Origin: Asterias amurensis
Lineage: Eukaryota > Echinodermata > Asteroidea > Forcipulatida > Asteriidae
Assembly: GCF_032118995.1 (NCBI RefSeq)
Contig: NC_092667.1
Location: 8,160,857 to 8,224,856, forward strand
Direction of reading: 5' to 3'
Length of the DNA stretch: 64,000 bases
Position numbers and translations under genes: made by a program
Notes under the pieces: model-generated
Told to the model about the DNA's origin: nothing
The model's input: the letters and a program-made list of their open reading frames with translations, nothing else
Database searches by the model: none
Part shown: one piece after another, positions 30,996 to 44,400 of the stretch
Layout: the number at the start of each line of letters is the position of its first letter
How positions within the stretch are numbered: the first letter of the stretch is position 1

Positions 30996-31772
30996 TGGGC
31001 CATAAACACCCAAGTTTAACATATCAAAAGTCCTCCAAAATCCAAGTGGCGGAAAGTCGTCAAATTTGCATAATTATGTTAATTAGTTTCCGCCATTAGC
31101 TGAAAATGAAAAAACATGTATATCTTTACAACAAAGAGGGCTAGCATGCTCAAAATGGTGTCTATACCCATGTTTTCATGATCAAGGAGTCCAATGAAGA
31201 GAGGAATAACCTTTAAAAAGTGACGAAAAGTCTTCAAATTTGCATAATTGTGTTAATTAGTTTCCGCCGTTAGCTGAAAATGAAAAACCATGCATATCTT
31301 GACAACAAAGAGGGCTAGCATGCTCAAAATGGTGTCTATATCCATGTTTTCACGGTTAAGGAGTCCAATGAAGAAATAAATCAACTTTCAAAAGTGTCGT
31401 AAAGCCTTCAAATTTGCATAATTATGTTAATTAGTTTCTGCAATTAGTGGCAAAACATGCATATCTTGGTAACAAAGAGGGCTAGCTTGCTCAAAATGGT
31501 GTCTATACCCAGGTTTTCATGGACAAGGAGTAACGTGAAGAAATAAATAACCTTTCAAAAGTGTCAAAAAGCTTTCAAATTTGCATAATTATGTTAATTA
31601 GTTTTTGTCATTAGTGGCAAAACATGCATTCTTGACAACAAAGGGGGCTAGCATGCTCAAAATAGTGTACATGATACATACCCGTGTTTTCATGATCAAG
31701 GAGTCCAGTGAAGAAAGAAATAACGTTTCAAAAGTGTCGAAATGCCTACAAATTAATTTGCTAATATTTATG

Positions 31773-32650
31773 TTAATGAGTTTCGGTCATTAGCTGAAAG
31801 TGTAAAAACATATCTTTTAAACATAGATGGCCAGCATGTTCAAAATGGTGTTTATTGATCAGTTTCTTGATTTCACTTAAGAGGAATGCAAGGGCCGTTT
31901 TACAAGCATGGATGATGTCCTCTTTCTTTGCGCTTTCAATCATGACAGTATCAGCCACTTTTGACAATTCATTGGTACGGATGTTGGGGACAGGCCTACT
32001 TGCTTTCCAATGCCATACAGCCTTGGTGTCGTGTCACACCCCAAAAGTGCTTGAGCACACAGAAGGGCCCAGCCCCTCCTTCCGGATGTTCCACATGCGA
32101 TTTTTATTTTGTGTCGGCTTTGGCATGAAGAATAAGGATCTGTCTTATAGTATATGGACAGTGAATAGTAGGCACTAACAGGTCCGTGCCATCCCAACAA
32201 GCACAGTGTCATTGGACAAGGAATGCTGCAATGGCTTCTTGGACATTTTGTAGAAGCACCCATATATTAACAAATACTTCCTGGAAGGGTGTTGTTCGTC
32301 GCATGGATGGCTGTTGGGCATGACTGTCAAAAGTGGCTGATACTTTCATGGTGGAAAGCCTAAAGGAAGATCATACATGCTGCCGAAAAGGCACTGCATT
32401 TCTCTACAGGGGAGATCAAAACACCGTTCTTAATAAACAGCGATTGAAGAACTTCAGTGACGAGACTTTAACAGACTGACAGAGCTCGAAATATGTTGAG
32501 GCTAGCAATTGGGCACCTACTGTGAGGCACCTGCAATGTTCCACAGTACATGTATGCAAAGTTACTACCAAATTCAAGAATGGGGGGGGGGACACGATGA
32601 CTTCAATCGACTGGATTGTGGTTGGGCACACGAGCTACTCATGATGTCCC
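31773..32650. pseudogene. Unidentified repeat-encoded protein fragments
   Basis: On the minus strand (32263-31773) LLGCDTTPRLYGIGK is followed by VADTVMIESAKKEDIIHACK; on the plus strand (32500-32640) FHSTCMQSYYQIQEWGGG and LDCGWAHE. These resemble parts of a protein I associate with invertebrate mobile elements (GCDTTS...GIGK, FHSLRVYYQIQ...WGW), but I cannot name the family. The two parts face opposite ways and are broken. Confidence 0.35.
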
Positions 32651-33960
32651 ACTGGAACAAAGAAAACAAGTTGGGAGATCTACCCACGATGAGTTGGTTT
32701 TAACTTTTGACATCATACCACTACCCAAATCGGGCCACCTCTCTACACCAGATAACTATACCGGGGATCATTCTGTCTTATCTTGTCATGAAGACATACA
32801 ACTGTCTGATTCTGACTCAGACAGTTTCCGTCCAAAGAGAACCACAACTGGGCAGATCCTTGCCCTGAGGCAAACACTGGTCGGAGTCAGTGACAAGAAC
32901 ATGTCAGGTGTCATTACCTTCACCGACTTCAAGAAAGCCAATGACACTGTACACCGATTCAAGCTCATTGAGATCATTCGAGTATGGTGTCCAGAAAAGG
33001 CAATCACTGCAAGCTACAATAATTTGTGGGCTAAGGTGGTCACCCCAGATGGTACCACATACCTCTTTGAAACCACGGCTGGAGCTCTGCAGGGGAACAC
33101 ACTAGCATTATTCGTGCTCGAGGTCGTCATGGATTGCTTTTAGGTCAACTATCAATGGCAGGGAGGAAGAGCTAGGATTTACGCTTGCCAAGCGCCGGAG
33201 AAGGAGAGTGCCAGCTGTAGTGATCACAGGCCTTGACTATGCCGACGACATCTCTCCTCTCAGACACAGTGGATGAGGCACAAAAACTGCTTGCAGCTGG
33301 TTAGCTCTAGTGCAGCCGAGTTGGCCTGCTGCTCAACTCGAAGAAGACAACGATATTGGCGGTCTGCCCACTGAGTTGATAAATCAACTCAGTGGGCAGA
33401 CCCTAGAGCTCCCCTAGAGGTCATTGAAGAGCTTTTAAAAATACCTGGGCGTCCTCATATGATCAACTGAGAGTGAGAAAGAGTGAGGAGAGCTTTGGCA
33501 CGGAAGGCCCTTCCTGGCAAGAGCATCTGTGGAGAGCTGGTCTCAACGATATCATCAAGAGTCGCTGTTCGTTGCTACAGTTGAGTCTGTACTTCTGTAT
33601 CGAGTCAAGACATGAACTCTGATAGCCAATCAAGAAAGAGCACTAGACGGCGTCTAAACAAGAATGGTATAAAATATTGATGTGCACTATATTTAAGAGG
33701 ACCGTATGCCCAACTCCAAGCCCTACGATGCCCTACCAAGGGCATCGTCAATCATCTGTCAATCAGGGAACGAAGGATGAGGCTGACTGGCCACTCTGTC
33801 CGCCATCCAGAGCTAGCTGTGGGCACCCTTATTCTTTGGGAACACATGGATGGAAACAACAGCAAGGGCAGGAGGAGACTAACATTCGCAGATCAGCTGA
33901 CGAATGGTGCAACACGATCACCAGAGTTTCCCGAGAGTGCGTCGGCTGAAGACAACCTCT
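32650..33960 (+). mobile_element. LINE reverse transcriptase debris
   Basis: Readable pieces: IIPLPKSGHLSTPDNYTGDH, TTTGQILALRQTLVGV, VITFTDFKKANDTVHRFKLI, TTAGALQGNTLALFVLEVV, then LDYADDIS (about 33230) with the catalytic YADD, and RRMRLTGHSVRHPELA further on. A segment between the PDNY and RPKRTTTGQ parts is missing and the frame shifts repeatedly, so it is a dead non-LTR copy. Confidence 0.7.
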
Positions 33961-34813
33961 CGCTCAACTGAATTGGCAATGGTCAAACAGAACCTGTTGC
34001 CAGTGAAAACTGACTGTCACCTGCACCTAATGAAAGATATGCATGTTTTCCACCAATGGAAGAAACTAATTAACATAACTCTGCAAATTTGAAGGCTTTC
34101 CAACACTTTTGAAAGGTTATTCATTTTTTTCATTGACACCATTTTAAGCATGTTAGCCTTCTTTGTTTAAAAGGTATGCCTTTTTCTTAATTTTCAGCTA
34201 ATTAATAGCGGAAACTAATTAACATAATTTTGGAAATTTTAAGCTTTCCAGCACTTTTAAAATGTTATTCCTTTCTTCATTGCACTTCTTGACCATGAAA
34301 ATATGGGTATAATTATAGACACCATTTTGAGCATGCTAGCCCTCTTTGTTTCAAAGATGATGCATGTTTTGCACTATTGGCAGAAACTAATAAACATAAT
34401 TATGCAAATTTTACGCTTTCCAGCACTTTATAAAGGTTATTCCTTTCTTTATTGGACTCCTTGACCGTGAAAACATGGGTGTAGACACCATTTTGAGCAT
34501 GCTAGCCCTCTTTGTTGTCAAGATATGCATGGTTTTTCATTTTCAGCTAATGGCGGAAACTAGTTAACACAATATGCAAATTTGAAGACTTTTCGTCACT
34601 TTTTAAAGGTTATTCTTTTCTTCATTGGACTCCTTGACCATGAAAACATGGGTATAGACACCATTTTAAGCATGCTAGCCCTCTTTGTTGTCAAGATATG
34701 CATGTTTTTTCATTTTCAGCTAATGGCGGAAACTAATTAACATAATTATGCAAATTTGACGGCTTTCCGCCTCTTGGATTTTGGAGGACTTTTGATATGT
34801 TAAACTTGGGTGT

Positions 34814-35423
34814 CTATAGACCCCATAACAGTTGAAATAAATTCTGTTGCAATTTTTTCCAGGTCCAGCTGCAGTATGACTGGACTATTCCCAGTACCTT
34901 TATGAAGTCAACTTCGTAGTTTTAATAAGTCGTTTGGGTGAATAGGATATGAAGTCGACTCTAAGTTTCAGGAAGTCATGTTTGGCGAGATAATTTATCA
35001 GGATAAGTGGACTTCTTAGTCGTAAGGCACTCGTGTAGCTTAGTACATTCCTCCCGCTACTCACATATACACTCAAATTGCAAGAGATATCCCGATCAGC
35101 GAACTAGAAGATAGGACCCGAATTCTGTTTGGCTCACTTATCACCAAATCAAAGCATTTGTAGGTCAAGTTTATATCGTTTATTTACATTGCGGGCAATG
35201 TCGTTTTTCTATAAGGAGTCAATTGTACATTTGACACTTGAAGCAATTACTGTTATCATGCGTGAAGTTCAATTTTCACCTGAACATTGGCCCAAATCAG
35301 TGCACAGATAAGTGAGTAAAAATGATGTGTAATACATGACAAAAAGGATAAACCGGTTTCGCCAGACAACAGCTCATCGCTCAGTCGTTTATTCTTCCTG
35401 GCTCAGTAATTACAATCGCTACT
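34814..35423. other. Upstream region of gene C
   Basis: About 600 bp between foldback element 2 and the gene C start. The gene C promoter should be here, but I see no convincing TATA box or other motif. Confidence 0.4.
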
Positions 35424-38400
35424 ATGGACGGTCATTACCCTGGTGATGTGGGCAGTTTTGAGGTTTGGGATTATGTAGTCTTTGGTGGGATGCTTAGTGT
35501 GTCTCTTGGCATTGGGTTTTATCATGGATGTACGGGAGGAAAACAAAAGACAACCCAAGAGTTCCTGCTAGCAGACCGAAGCATGAACCCCATCCCAGTG
35601 GCGATGTCTCTGGTAGCAAGCTTTATCTCTGCAATCACGGTACTCGGCACACCAGCTGAGGTTTACATCAACGGGGCAGCGTTCTGGTTGTTCGCCATTT
35701 CCTACCCTATTGTGGCCATTTTGGTGTCCAGACTCTTCATTCCGGTCTTTTTCAGGCTAAACGTAACGAGTGCAAATGAGGTACGATTTGATTTAGGATT
35801 ATTTAAGTTTTTCGCCTATAATGCCATGAATCGTTTATTGTTTCCTTTGACAATTTTAGAAAAAGACTTTAGATCCAATCTACTTTAACTTATGAATGCA
35901 TGTTTCTATCGCTGTGTGGCTTATTTTGATGAACCGGGCAATCTCAGGCGTCAAGTTGGTATGACAATGCACTAAAATTACAAAGGTCGTTGGATTCGAA
36001 TCCCACCCGAGTAATATGCCTGTGATTTTGTTCACAGAATTCGGGTAAGTACTGAGTATACAGTGCTAACACACATCGGTGTATATGGGTAAAAACAAAA
36101 ATTAATAACATTTAAATAAATAACAAAAAACTGGATGACAACACTTTTAAAGCATGATATGCCTCCCACCACACTCAACACAAACCTTCTAGTAAATTCC
36201 ATGGTTTTCTTTGTTGACTGCATTTCTTTTAGTTTTTAAATTACGGTGCACGACTGCCTTCCCTTTTTGTCCTATTTTTTTTTCTTCAAAATGTCATCGA
36301 CAGGTACACTATAACCCCACCCGTGTTCAAATTTTGTTTGCATTTAAACCCTAATTATTGCAATCAATTCGGATAGCAGCAAGAGGTGTTATCTGATTGG
36401 CATTCATATTTGATGGTTGATACTGAATATTGCAGTAGTAATCAAGACAGAGGTTACCGATAACATTGTTGCTTTGAATTCAACAGTTATTGTATGTTTA
36501 ATCTTTGAGTGGAGTATACGGACCTTGAAGCATCAGACGAGGTGCTGGATACAATTACTGATACCAATGATATGATGCACATAATACAGTCTGGCGCTGG
36601 TCTATTCAGAGAATAATTGATGCCTATTAAAGTGCTTGTGGTAGGTTGTTTTCGACAGTGGGGAACTTGTTGGGTAGACCAGCCTTCAGTAATTGTGTCA
36701 TGTGCAAGTTGTTTAAAGGATCGATTAAAGTTATGGTGGTGAAGTCATCGGAGTGTGGGTTCGAATCCCAGTCGTGACACGTGTGTCCAATATTCTTTAC
36801 TTTCATTGCTTCTCTTCACCCAGGGGTATAAATGGGTACATGTGAGGGTGGAGGTTGATACTAAGTATTAAAAACCCCTTGGAGCGCTACGGTTGCCCAG
36901 GTTGTATACTCCCCAGCAATATGAGGAAGGATTTTATCCATGGCACCAGGATGGCACTTATAAGCGCATCGAGACGGTCATTGTGAAATGCACTATACAT
37001 GAATACGAACCTGTTGTTCTTATTAATTACATTTTGTTTCCTGGCACAGAACTATTAAGCACTATTGACAGAATCTTCAGAATAGGTTATATCTAGTTTC
37101 CTTTGAAACTTGAGCATATCCAACCCAATGCCTAAATTCCAGAAACAGGATTGATAAGCCAATGTGTTGAGGTAATTTTATCTACAGATCTTCGAGGTAG
37201 AAATTAGTGTATGCTATTTACTAATCCGTAATGTTTTAAAGCCATTATACACTTTCGGTACAGAAAAAAAAAAGTTAACAACTTTACAAATAACTTACAG
37301 GGTTTACAGAAGGTAATGGTGAAAGACTTCTCTTGAAATATTATTCCATGAAATGCTTTACTTTTTGAGAAAACATTAAAACAATATCAATTCTCGATAG
37401 CGAGAATTACGGATTTGTTTTAAACACATGTCATGACACGGCGAAACGTGCGGAAACAAGGTTGGGTTTTCCCGTTATTTCCTCCCGACTCCGATGACCG
37501 ATTGAGCCTACATTTTCACAGGGTTGTTATTTTATATATAAGTTGTGATACACGAAGTGTGGGACTTGGACAATACTGTTTACCGAAAGTGTATAATGGC
37601 TTTAAAGTGTTAATTACAACTGACCGTCAACAAATATTTTAATGATATTGTCATATGTCCTTATTTCAGTATCTGGAGAAACGTTTCAATAAAGCTGCGA
37701 GGGTATCGGGTACAATTACATTTTTCATCAATATGGTAAGTTTGCTATTGCTATTGTTTAGCTTTTGTATTCTTTTTCTTTTCCTTCTTTTTGTGGCATT
37801 ACACTTTGCTAGTGATATGGCGAACAGTACGATTCCCTTAATTGTTGTATTTTCCTTATTCGGTGGTCACAATTTGTCAATGGATTTTTTATTTAACACT
37901 TCTTATTATGCCTATGCGTCTTTAGAAAATAGCATGCTGTAGTTGCTTCGTGTATAATACATGTATAGTTACTCGGTTGCTAATGTTGTAGTTACTCGGT
38001 TGCTACTGGTCTAGTTGCCGGGTTACTTCTGGTGTAGTCTGCTACACAGGAGTAGCTTCAATTGAGATCACAATATGAAAGACCCCTGTCATATAGGCCG
38101 TAAATGAACACGTTACCTTGTATCGGACGAGTTGGTATTTGAAATGCGTTTGAAACCGTTTGTTATGTCATGCATTAATAGTTAGATTGATAATTTAAAT
38201 GTAAGAATAAAATGATCCACACAAACATGCTTCTCGAAATTGCACGGTTGTCCTCTTATTTCGCGAAGAAACCCGGTCGGCCATTTTGTGGAGTAAAAAT
38301 GGCCGACCGTGTTAGTTCGCGACGTAAACAGAAAACCTTGCAATTTCGTGTGATACTTGTGGGGATCATTATATTCTACTTTTAAAATATCTTTCTATCA

Positions 38401-41400
38401 GTATACACAAAAAATACAAAAAACGGTTTCCATCGCTTTTCAAATACCAACTCGTCCGATTCAAGACACGTGTTCCTTTAATAAATATTCTCACCAATTT
38501 TTGTTTGTCGGTATTTGTTTCTTTCTTTATTTCTCATACAGGTTTTGTATTTGGGAATTGTCATCTATACCCCTGCCTTGGCCCTCAATGCAGGTTTGTG
38601 CCGTGATTGTTTATTAACTGTTGCTAGTGGGACGCTACCATCTGATCTGTTTTGGCTTGTAGAGCTCAGATGATAGAGTGGGGCATGGTTAATCCGGAGA
38701 CCGAAGACTTTATCCAGCTATGGGTTTTTTCTTTGTTTATTCCAAACTTATTTAAAATTTACATATAGTCAGTATCTCATTCGGTTTATTGGTTATTTAT
38801 TGTGTGGGTTGAGCCCAACAATTGTCGCGCCCGAAAGCACAATATGTTTTAAGCAGTACCATTATGTGCGTTTAGCATTTCTGTGCTTATGAAATTAATT
38901 TGGACCTCGTGTGTAATAAATAATATGCCAGTTTGTGAAGACAACGGCCCTCACTGCATGGTTTTAAATTATCTGTTTTTACTTGTACTTTATAGTTACC
39001 CACATCAGTTTATGGGGATCTGTTCTAGCAACAGGACTTGTATGCGCGATCTACACAACTGTGGTAAGAGTAACAAACAGACTTTAGTGTGTCACTTTAT
39101 ATATAGAAAATAATAAATGGCAAACAATATAAACATCGTAATAGTTGAAAATAAAACCATGCAAAGCTTACACTCTTCAACTCTTCAACTCTAAATGTAC
39201 CAAGGGTATTACGGCTTTCAAAGTAGACATCTACCCACATTAAAACCTAAATGGGTGTCTATGAGATTGAGTTGAAATTTACATTAAGTGCGGGTTATGT
39301 TTGTGAATGATTGAGGTTACGGCTATAGATTGGAAATGAAATAATCCCCAACATGTAACCCGTACCCAATGTAGCTCCAAACCCCAAGGTTTGCGTAACA
39401 TGTAACATTACATGTTTTACAAATCTTGAGGTTGTGGCTACATTGGGTGCGGGTTACATGTTGGGAACGATTGAGGCTAGGGCTATATATTGGGTACGGG
39501 TTACATGTTTGGGAACGACTGAGGTTAAGGCTATATATTGGGTGCGGGTTACATGTTTCGCAAACCTTGGGGTTTTGGGCTTCATTGGGTTCGGGTTTCA
39601 TGTTGGTGAATGATTGAGGTTAGGGCTATAGATTGGGTGCGGGTTACATAATGGGGAACGATTGAGGTTAGGGCTATAAGTTGGGTGCCTGTTACATGTT
39701 TCGCACACCTTGAGGTTGTGGCTACATTTGGTTTGGGTTACATGTTCGGGAAACTTTGAGGTTGAGGCTATACATTGGATGCGGGTTACATGTTTGGAAA
39801 ACCTTGAGGCTGGGGCAACATTGGGTATGGGTTACATAGTTTGGGAGCGATTGATGTTGAGGCTATATATTGGGTGCGGGTTACATGTTTCGTAAACGTT
39901 GAGGTTTGGGCCACATTTGGGTACGGATTACATGTTTGGGAACGATTGAGGTTGGGGCTACATATTGGGTGCGGGTTACATGTTTCGCATTTTTCTTTTT
40001 AGGTTGGGCTACATTTGCATACGGATAACATGTTTGGGAACGATTTAGGTCTGGTCTATATATTGGGTGCCGGTTACATGTCTCGCAAACCTTGAGGTTG
40101 GGGCTACAGTATGTATGGATATCTGTCTCGCAAACCTTGAGGTTGGGGCTACAGTATGTATGGATATTATAACTGTCTCGCAAACCTTGAGGTTGGGGCT
40201 ACAGTATGTATGGATATTATAACTGTCTCGCAAACCTTGAGGTTGGGGCTACAGTATGTATGGATATTATAACTGTCTCGCAAACCTTGAGGTTGGGGCT
40301 ACAGTATGTATGGATATTATAACTGTCTCGCAAACCTTGAGGTTGGGGCTACAGTATGTATGGATATTATAACTGTTTCGCAAACCTTGAGGTTGGGGCT
40401 GATACATTATTAATGTAATTCGTTTAAAACAAGTTTCACATTTGTTATGGCAATGTAACCGGTATGAATAGCACCCCGTCTAAAATAGACTGCATTCGTC
40501 CATGTAGCATTTACGTCACTTTTTGTCTCATGTAAATCATGCTCATTTTTATTCAGCTTATACCCTGTTGGCGGCGTTGTTTTGCCGTCATTTACATTCT
40601 GGTAGAAGACAATGCAAAGTTGTTTGAAAATATCAACAAGATTTAGTAGGTTTTATGAGCGTGAGCGTAGTGATTAAAAACCCACATTGATTTATGTAGC
40701 TAATTTCATGAGATCTTCATAAACCAAAATGAGTTGAACGTCTTGAGAGACTGTCACAGTTGAAATAAACGCTTTGTATGGTGCCGTGGCCGAGTGGTTA
40801 AGAACATTGAATTTCAAGTTCTAGTGGTTATAATTCATGGTTGTGTGTGGTTTCGAATCCTGGTCACTTCTGTTTATTGAGCACAACACTTAACTATAAG
40901 TGCTTATCCCCAGTCATGGTATAAATGGGTATTTACGAGGGTAGATGTTGTTAGTTTGCATTAACAGGCCTTTGGAGTGATTACGGTTGCCCAGGTTGTA
41001 TACTCCCCAGGGAGCTGAGAGAGATTAAAGGGTTGTGATTGTCCCAATGACCAGGGTACATAATGTGAAGCGCATTAACACAGGTGTTGTGGAATGCGAT
41101 ATGGTAAGAACTAGTTATTTTTTATATAAGTATTACTATGCAGTATTTCTATATTGTTATTTGTATGGATGCATTAATGTTTATCAAAGGGTGGTATGAA
41201 GGCAGTGCTATGGACAGACGTCTTCCAAACCTGCGTCATGATGGCAGGTTTTCTAGCTATCATCATAGAAGGTTCCTCAAGACTTGGTGGTTTTGGAAGA
41301 GTCTGGACGATTGCAGAAGAAGGGGGAAGGATCGACATTTGGAAGTTAGTATTCTTTGTAATCTTTTCTAAAAACAGACCGTTTCTATCGCACTAATAAT

Positions 41401-44400
41401 GTGCCCACTTAGCAAACATACTGAGGTGTATGCTATTCAAAATAAACACAAATAACAAAGTAAGGTGGGGCCTATAACAAGTTTACTAGGTTTTTTTTCA
41501 AGTGTTTAGTTAAAACTTTCCTATTCATTTTGAGACCGAGTGATCAAATTGTAGAGAAAATCAGAAATATTCTAGATCGGACCACTTATACAAGCAACGC
41601 TAGATGGAAAAATACTGTGACGGTACACAGGGCCTTGTGTAGATTGCTATATATATATTTTTAACAGAGACAGCTTGGTTAAATACTTCGGGTATTTTTC
41701 AAATTAATAAAGTCCGTAACATTCTCCCCTTACTGCTTTCGAGTAAAGTGATGGACAAGATATTTCTCTTTTACAGCGACTCTGAAAGCCCATATTTTTC
41801 CCCTTTTCGCAGTTTCAATTTCGATCCAAGTATTCGTCATACATTTTGGTCGATTGTCATTGGAGGAACTTTCAGTTGGTTAACGACTTATGGGGTCAAC
41901 CAGTCTCAAGTTCAACGCTACATAACAACAGGATCCGTCAAAAGAGCTAGAATGTAAGCACGGATACAGTACAATACATGTACGGCTACCTGTATAATGA
42001 CCTGTTAAAAACCTAGCCAGATAAAAATACACACTCAGCAGAACGATTCTAACCAAAACCCAAACAACAATTATTTCAGTTTTTGTCAAAATGTAAAGTC
42101 TGCTTTGCAAAGTAAGTGGACATAGTTGGAATCGAGTGCTCTAATCCAACAACCGAACACTCCAAACAACCCCACCAGAGGCCAAGTCTAGGCCGAGTCA
42201 AATAACCCTATGGATGAGTATTTGTCTGAAGTACCGAGTAGGCCTACGCGTACATAGGCCGAGCCTGGGTCAGAGTCAAGCCAGAGTGTACAACACAACC
42301 CCTATCGCTAGGGTGATCAATCTCGCTTCGCCACTTTTTTCACAGCATGCTTTGCTCTCCCATAACACATGCATACATGTATACAGGCGCATTCTGTACA
42401 GTTAATAATAATAATAATAATATACCGTTTTTATATAGCGCTTTTCACGCCGGAGGGCGTCTCAAAGCGCTTCCGACAATATTACCCCTGGTCACCGGGC
42501 CTTAAATCATTCTTTAAATCATCTCAGCTCCCTGGGGAGAATACAGCCTGTGCGACAAATACATGCGCTACTCGGCTTAACCAATCACAAGAACCACCTC
42601 TGCCCTCACAGGTACCCATTTACCCCTGGGTGGAGAGAAGCAATTATAGTTAAAGCCATTGGACCCTTTCGGTACAGAAAAAAAAAAAAAAAGTTCACAG
42701 ATTTACAAATAATTTACAGGGTTTACAGAAGGTAATGGTGAAAGACTTCTCTTGAAATATTAGTCCATGAAATGCTTTACTTTTTGAGAAAACGGTAAAA
42801 CAATATAAATTCTCGTTAACGAGAATTACGGATTTGTTATAAACACATGTCATGACACGGCGAAACGCGCGAAAACAGGAGTGGGTTTTCCCGTTATTTT
42901 CTCCCGACTCCGATGTCCGATTGAGCCTAAATTTCCACAGGATTGTTATTTTATATATAAGTTGTGATACACGAAGTGTGGGACTTGGACAATACTGTTT
43001 ACCGAAAGTGTATAATGGCTTTAAGTGTCTTGCTCAGGGACACAAGTGTCACGACCGGGATTCGAACCCACACTCTGCTGAACAGAAGCATCAGAGCTTG
43101 AGTTCGGTGCTCTTATCCACTCGGCCACGACACCCGACAGTTATACGACTCTTACATTCAAAGAAAAAATGGAAAAAGGAATACTCTTTTGACTTGATGC
43201 ATCTTTTGCGTGTCACCATACTTGAGCGTGTGCGTAGAGTGGATCAGCCACAGGCCTAGTTAAAATAATGAACGTGGGTATGAGCGAGCAAGGCTTGATT
43301 TGAAGAAGACAAAAAATGGCGCAGCGCGATCGATCACCCCTGGGAACGATGTTGGGTTATACATATCACAATATCAAAAATGGCTTCCAGCAACCAAGTG
43401 ACTACAGAAAACTAAACTCAATATACAGCTCGGTGAATTCTAAAATATTAGTTACTCAATTCCACAGATCGATATTTCTGGCAGCTTTTGGGATGATCGT
43501 CGTTGTTTCCACGTCCTGTTTCTCCGGCCTAGTGATGTATTCTTACTATGCTGATAAACAATGCGATCCCTATTCAAGTAACAAGGTTTCTGAAACAGAC
43601 CAGGTAAACTGCAAAGTTAAACAACACAAGTACAAACATTCTGATTTTTAACCTTCACTCTGAAGTCCGACTATGTTTCATCCCTTTAATAATTAAAACC
43701 CAGTTGTAAGCATACCACACAGCATATTTATTTAAAAATTGTGGTGGCTGAAACTTGATCCAAAGTTCTACCTCAAAAAAGCAATTTGCACACACAAGTA
43801 TTTAAACCATCTTCATAAACAGGTTCTACTGTGTGGGTTCGAATCCAACCCGAGTGATATGCCTGTGATATTTTGTTCACATAGCTCTTTTGTTTATACA
43901 GTGCTAACACCCGTCGGTGTAAGGGTAAAACCAAAATTAAGGTTCAATATTGTAAACAATTTTGAAAACTAAAAAACATCATTATAAGGTTTGATGCACA
44001 CAGTGTTTCTACGGACTGGGATTATTTGAAGAATAGATTTCACGGAAAAAAACCTTTCTTAGTCATTATCAAGAACATGTCCAACATTACTTCAAATATC
44101 ACCTCTATAATGACCTCTCGCAGCTTGTTCCTTTCTTCATGTTGGATTTGTTTGGCTCCATCCCCGGTCTTCCTGGTCTTTTCACTTCAGCAGTATTCAG
44201 TGCTGCACTCAGGTAAGACCAGTTTCATTATTGTATGATGTGTTACTGAACTTAAATGCACTGGGGTGGATTTCACAAAGAGTTAAGACTATAGTCTTAT
44301 CTCTAGTTAGGACGAGTTACTCGTCCTAACTTAGGACTAGCCATACGTTTTTAAATATCTCTTAGGACTATGTCCTAAGTTAGGACTAGTTCTTACTCTT

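Larger units (their letters stand above)
25749..31004. other. Intergenic region upstream of gene B
   Basis: No gene recognised. In order: a 640 bp inverted-repeat unit (26246-26884), the decamer tract (27400-28170), a CpG/ACGT-rich block (28530-29520) and a long dispersed repeat (29590-30995). Open frames here are short and without family signatures. Between 27060 and 27400 and between 28170 and 28530 I see nothing. Confidence 0.5.
31005..34813. mobile_element. Foldback element 2 with tandem-repeat arms, 3.8 kb
   Basis: Ends ACACCCAAGTTTAACATATC and its inverse. The left arm (31005-31860) holds about five units of roughly 173 bp (start points near 31061, 31235, 31409, 31576, 31749), each with CAAATTTGCATAATTATGTT and AGAGGGCTAGCATGCTCAAA. 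The right arm (34020-34813) holds about five inverted units. The interior carries unrelated coding debris. Confidence 0.65.

Noticed and set aside
32616-33143. 175-aa plus frame as a host gene
   Set aside because: It matches LINE reverse transcriptase and sits in repeat debris with broken frames.
39300-40400. CRISPR array
   Set aside because: Units are contiguous tandem repeats with no unique spacers, in an animal intron.
40779-40870. tRNA gene
   Set aside because: A- and B-box words are present but the sequence continues into SINE-A, and I could not fold a proper acceptor stem.
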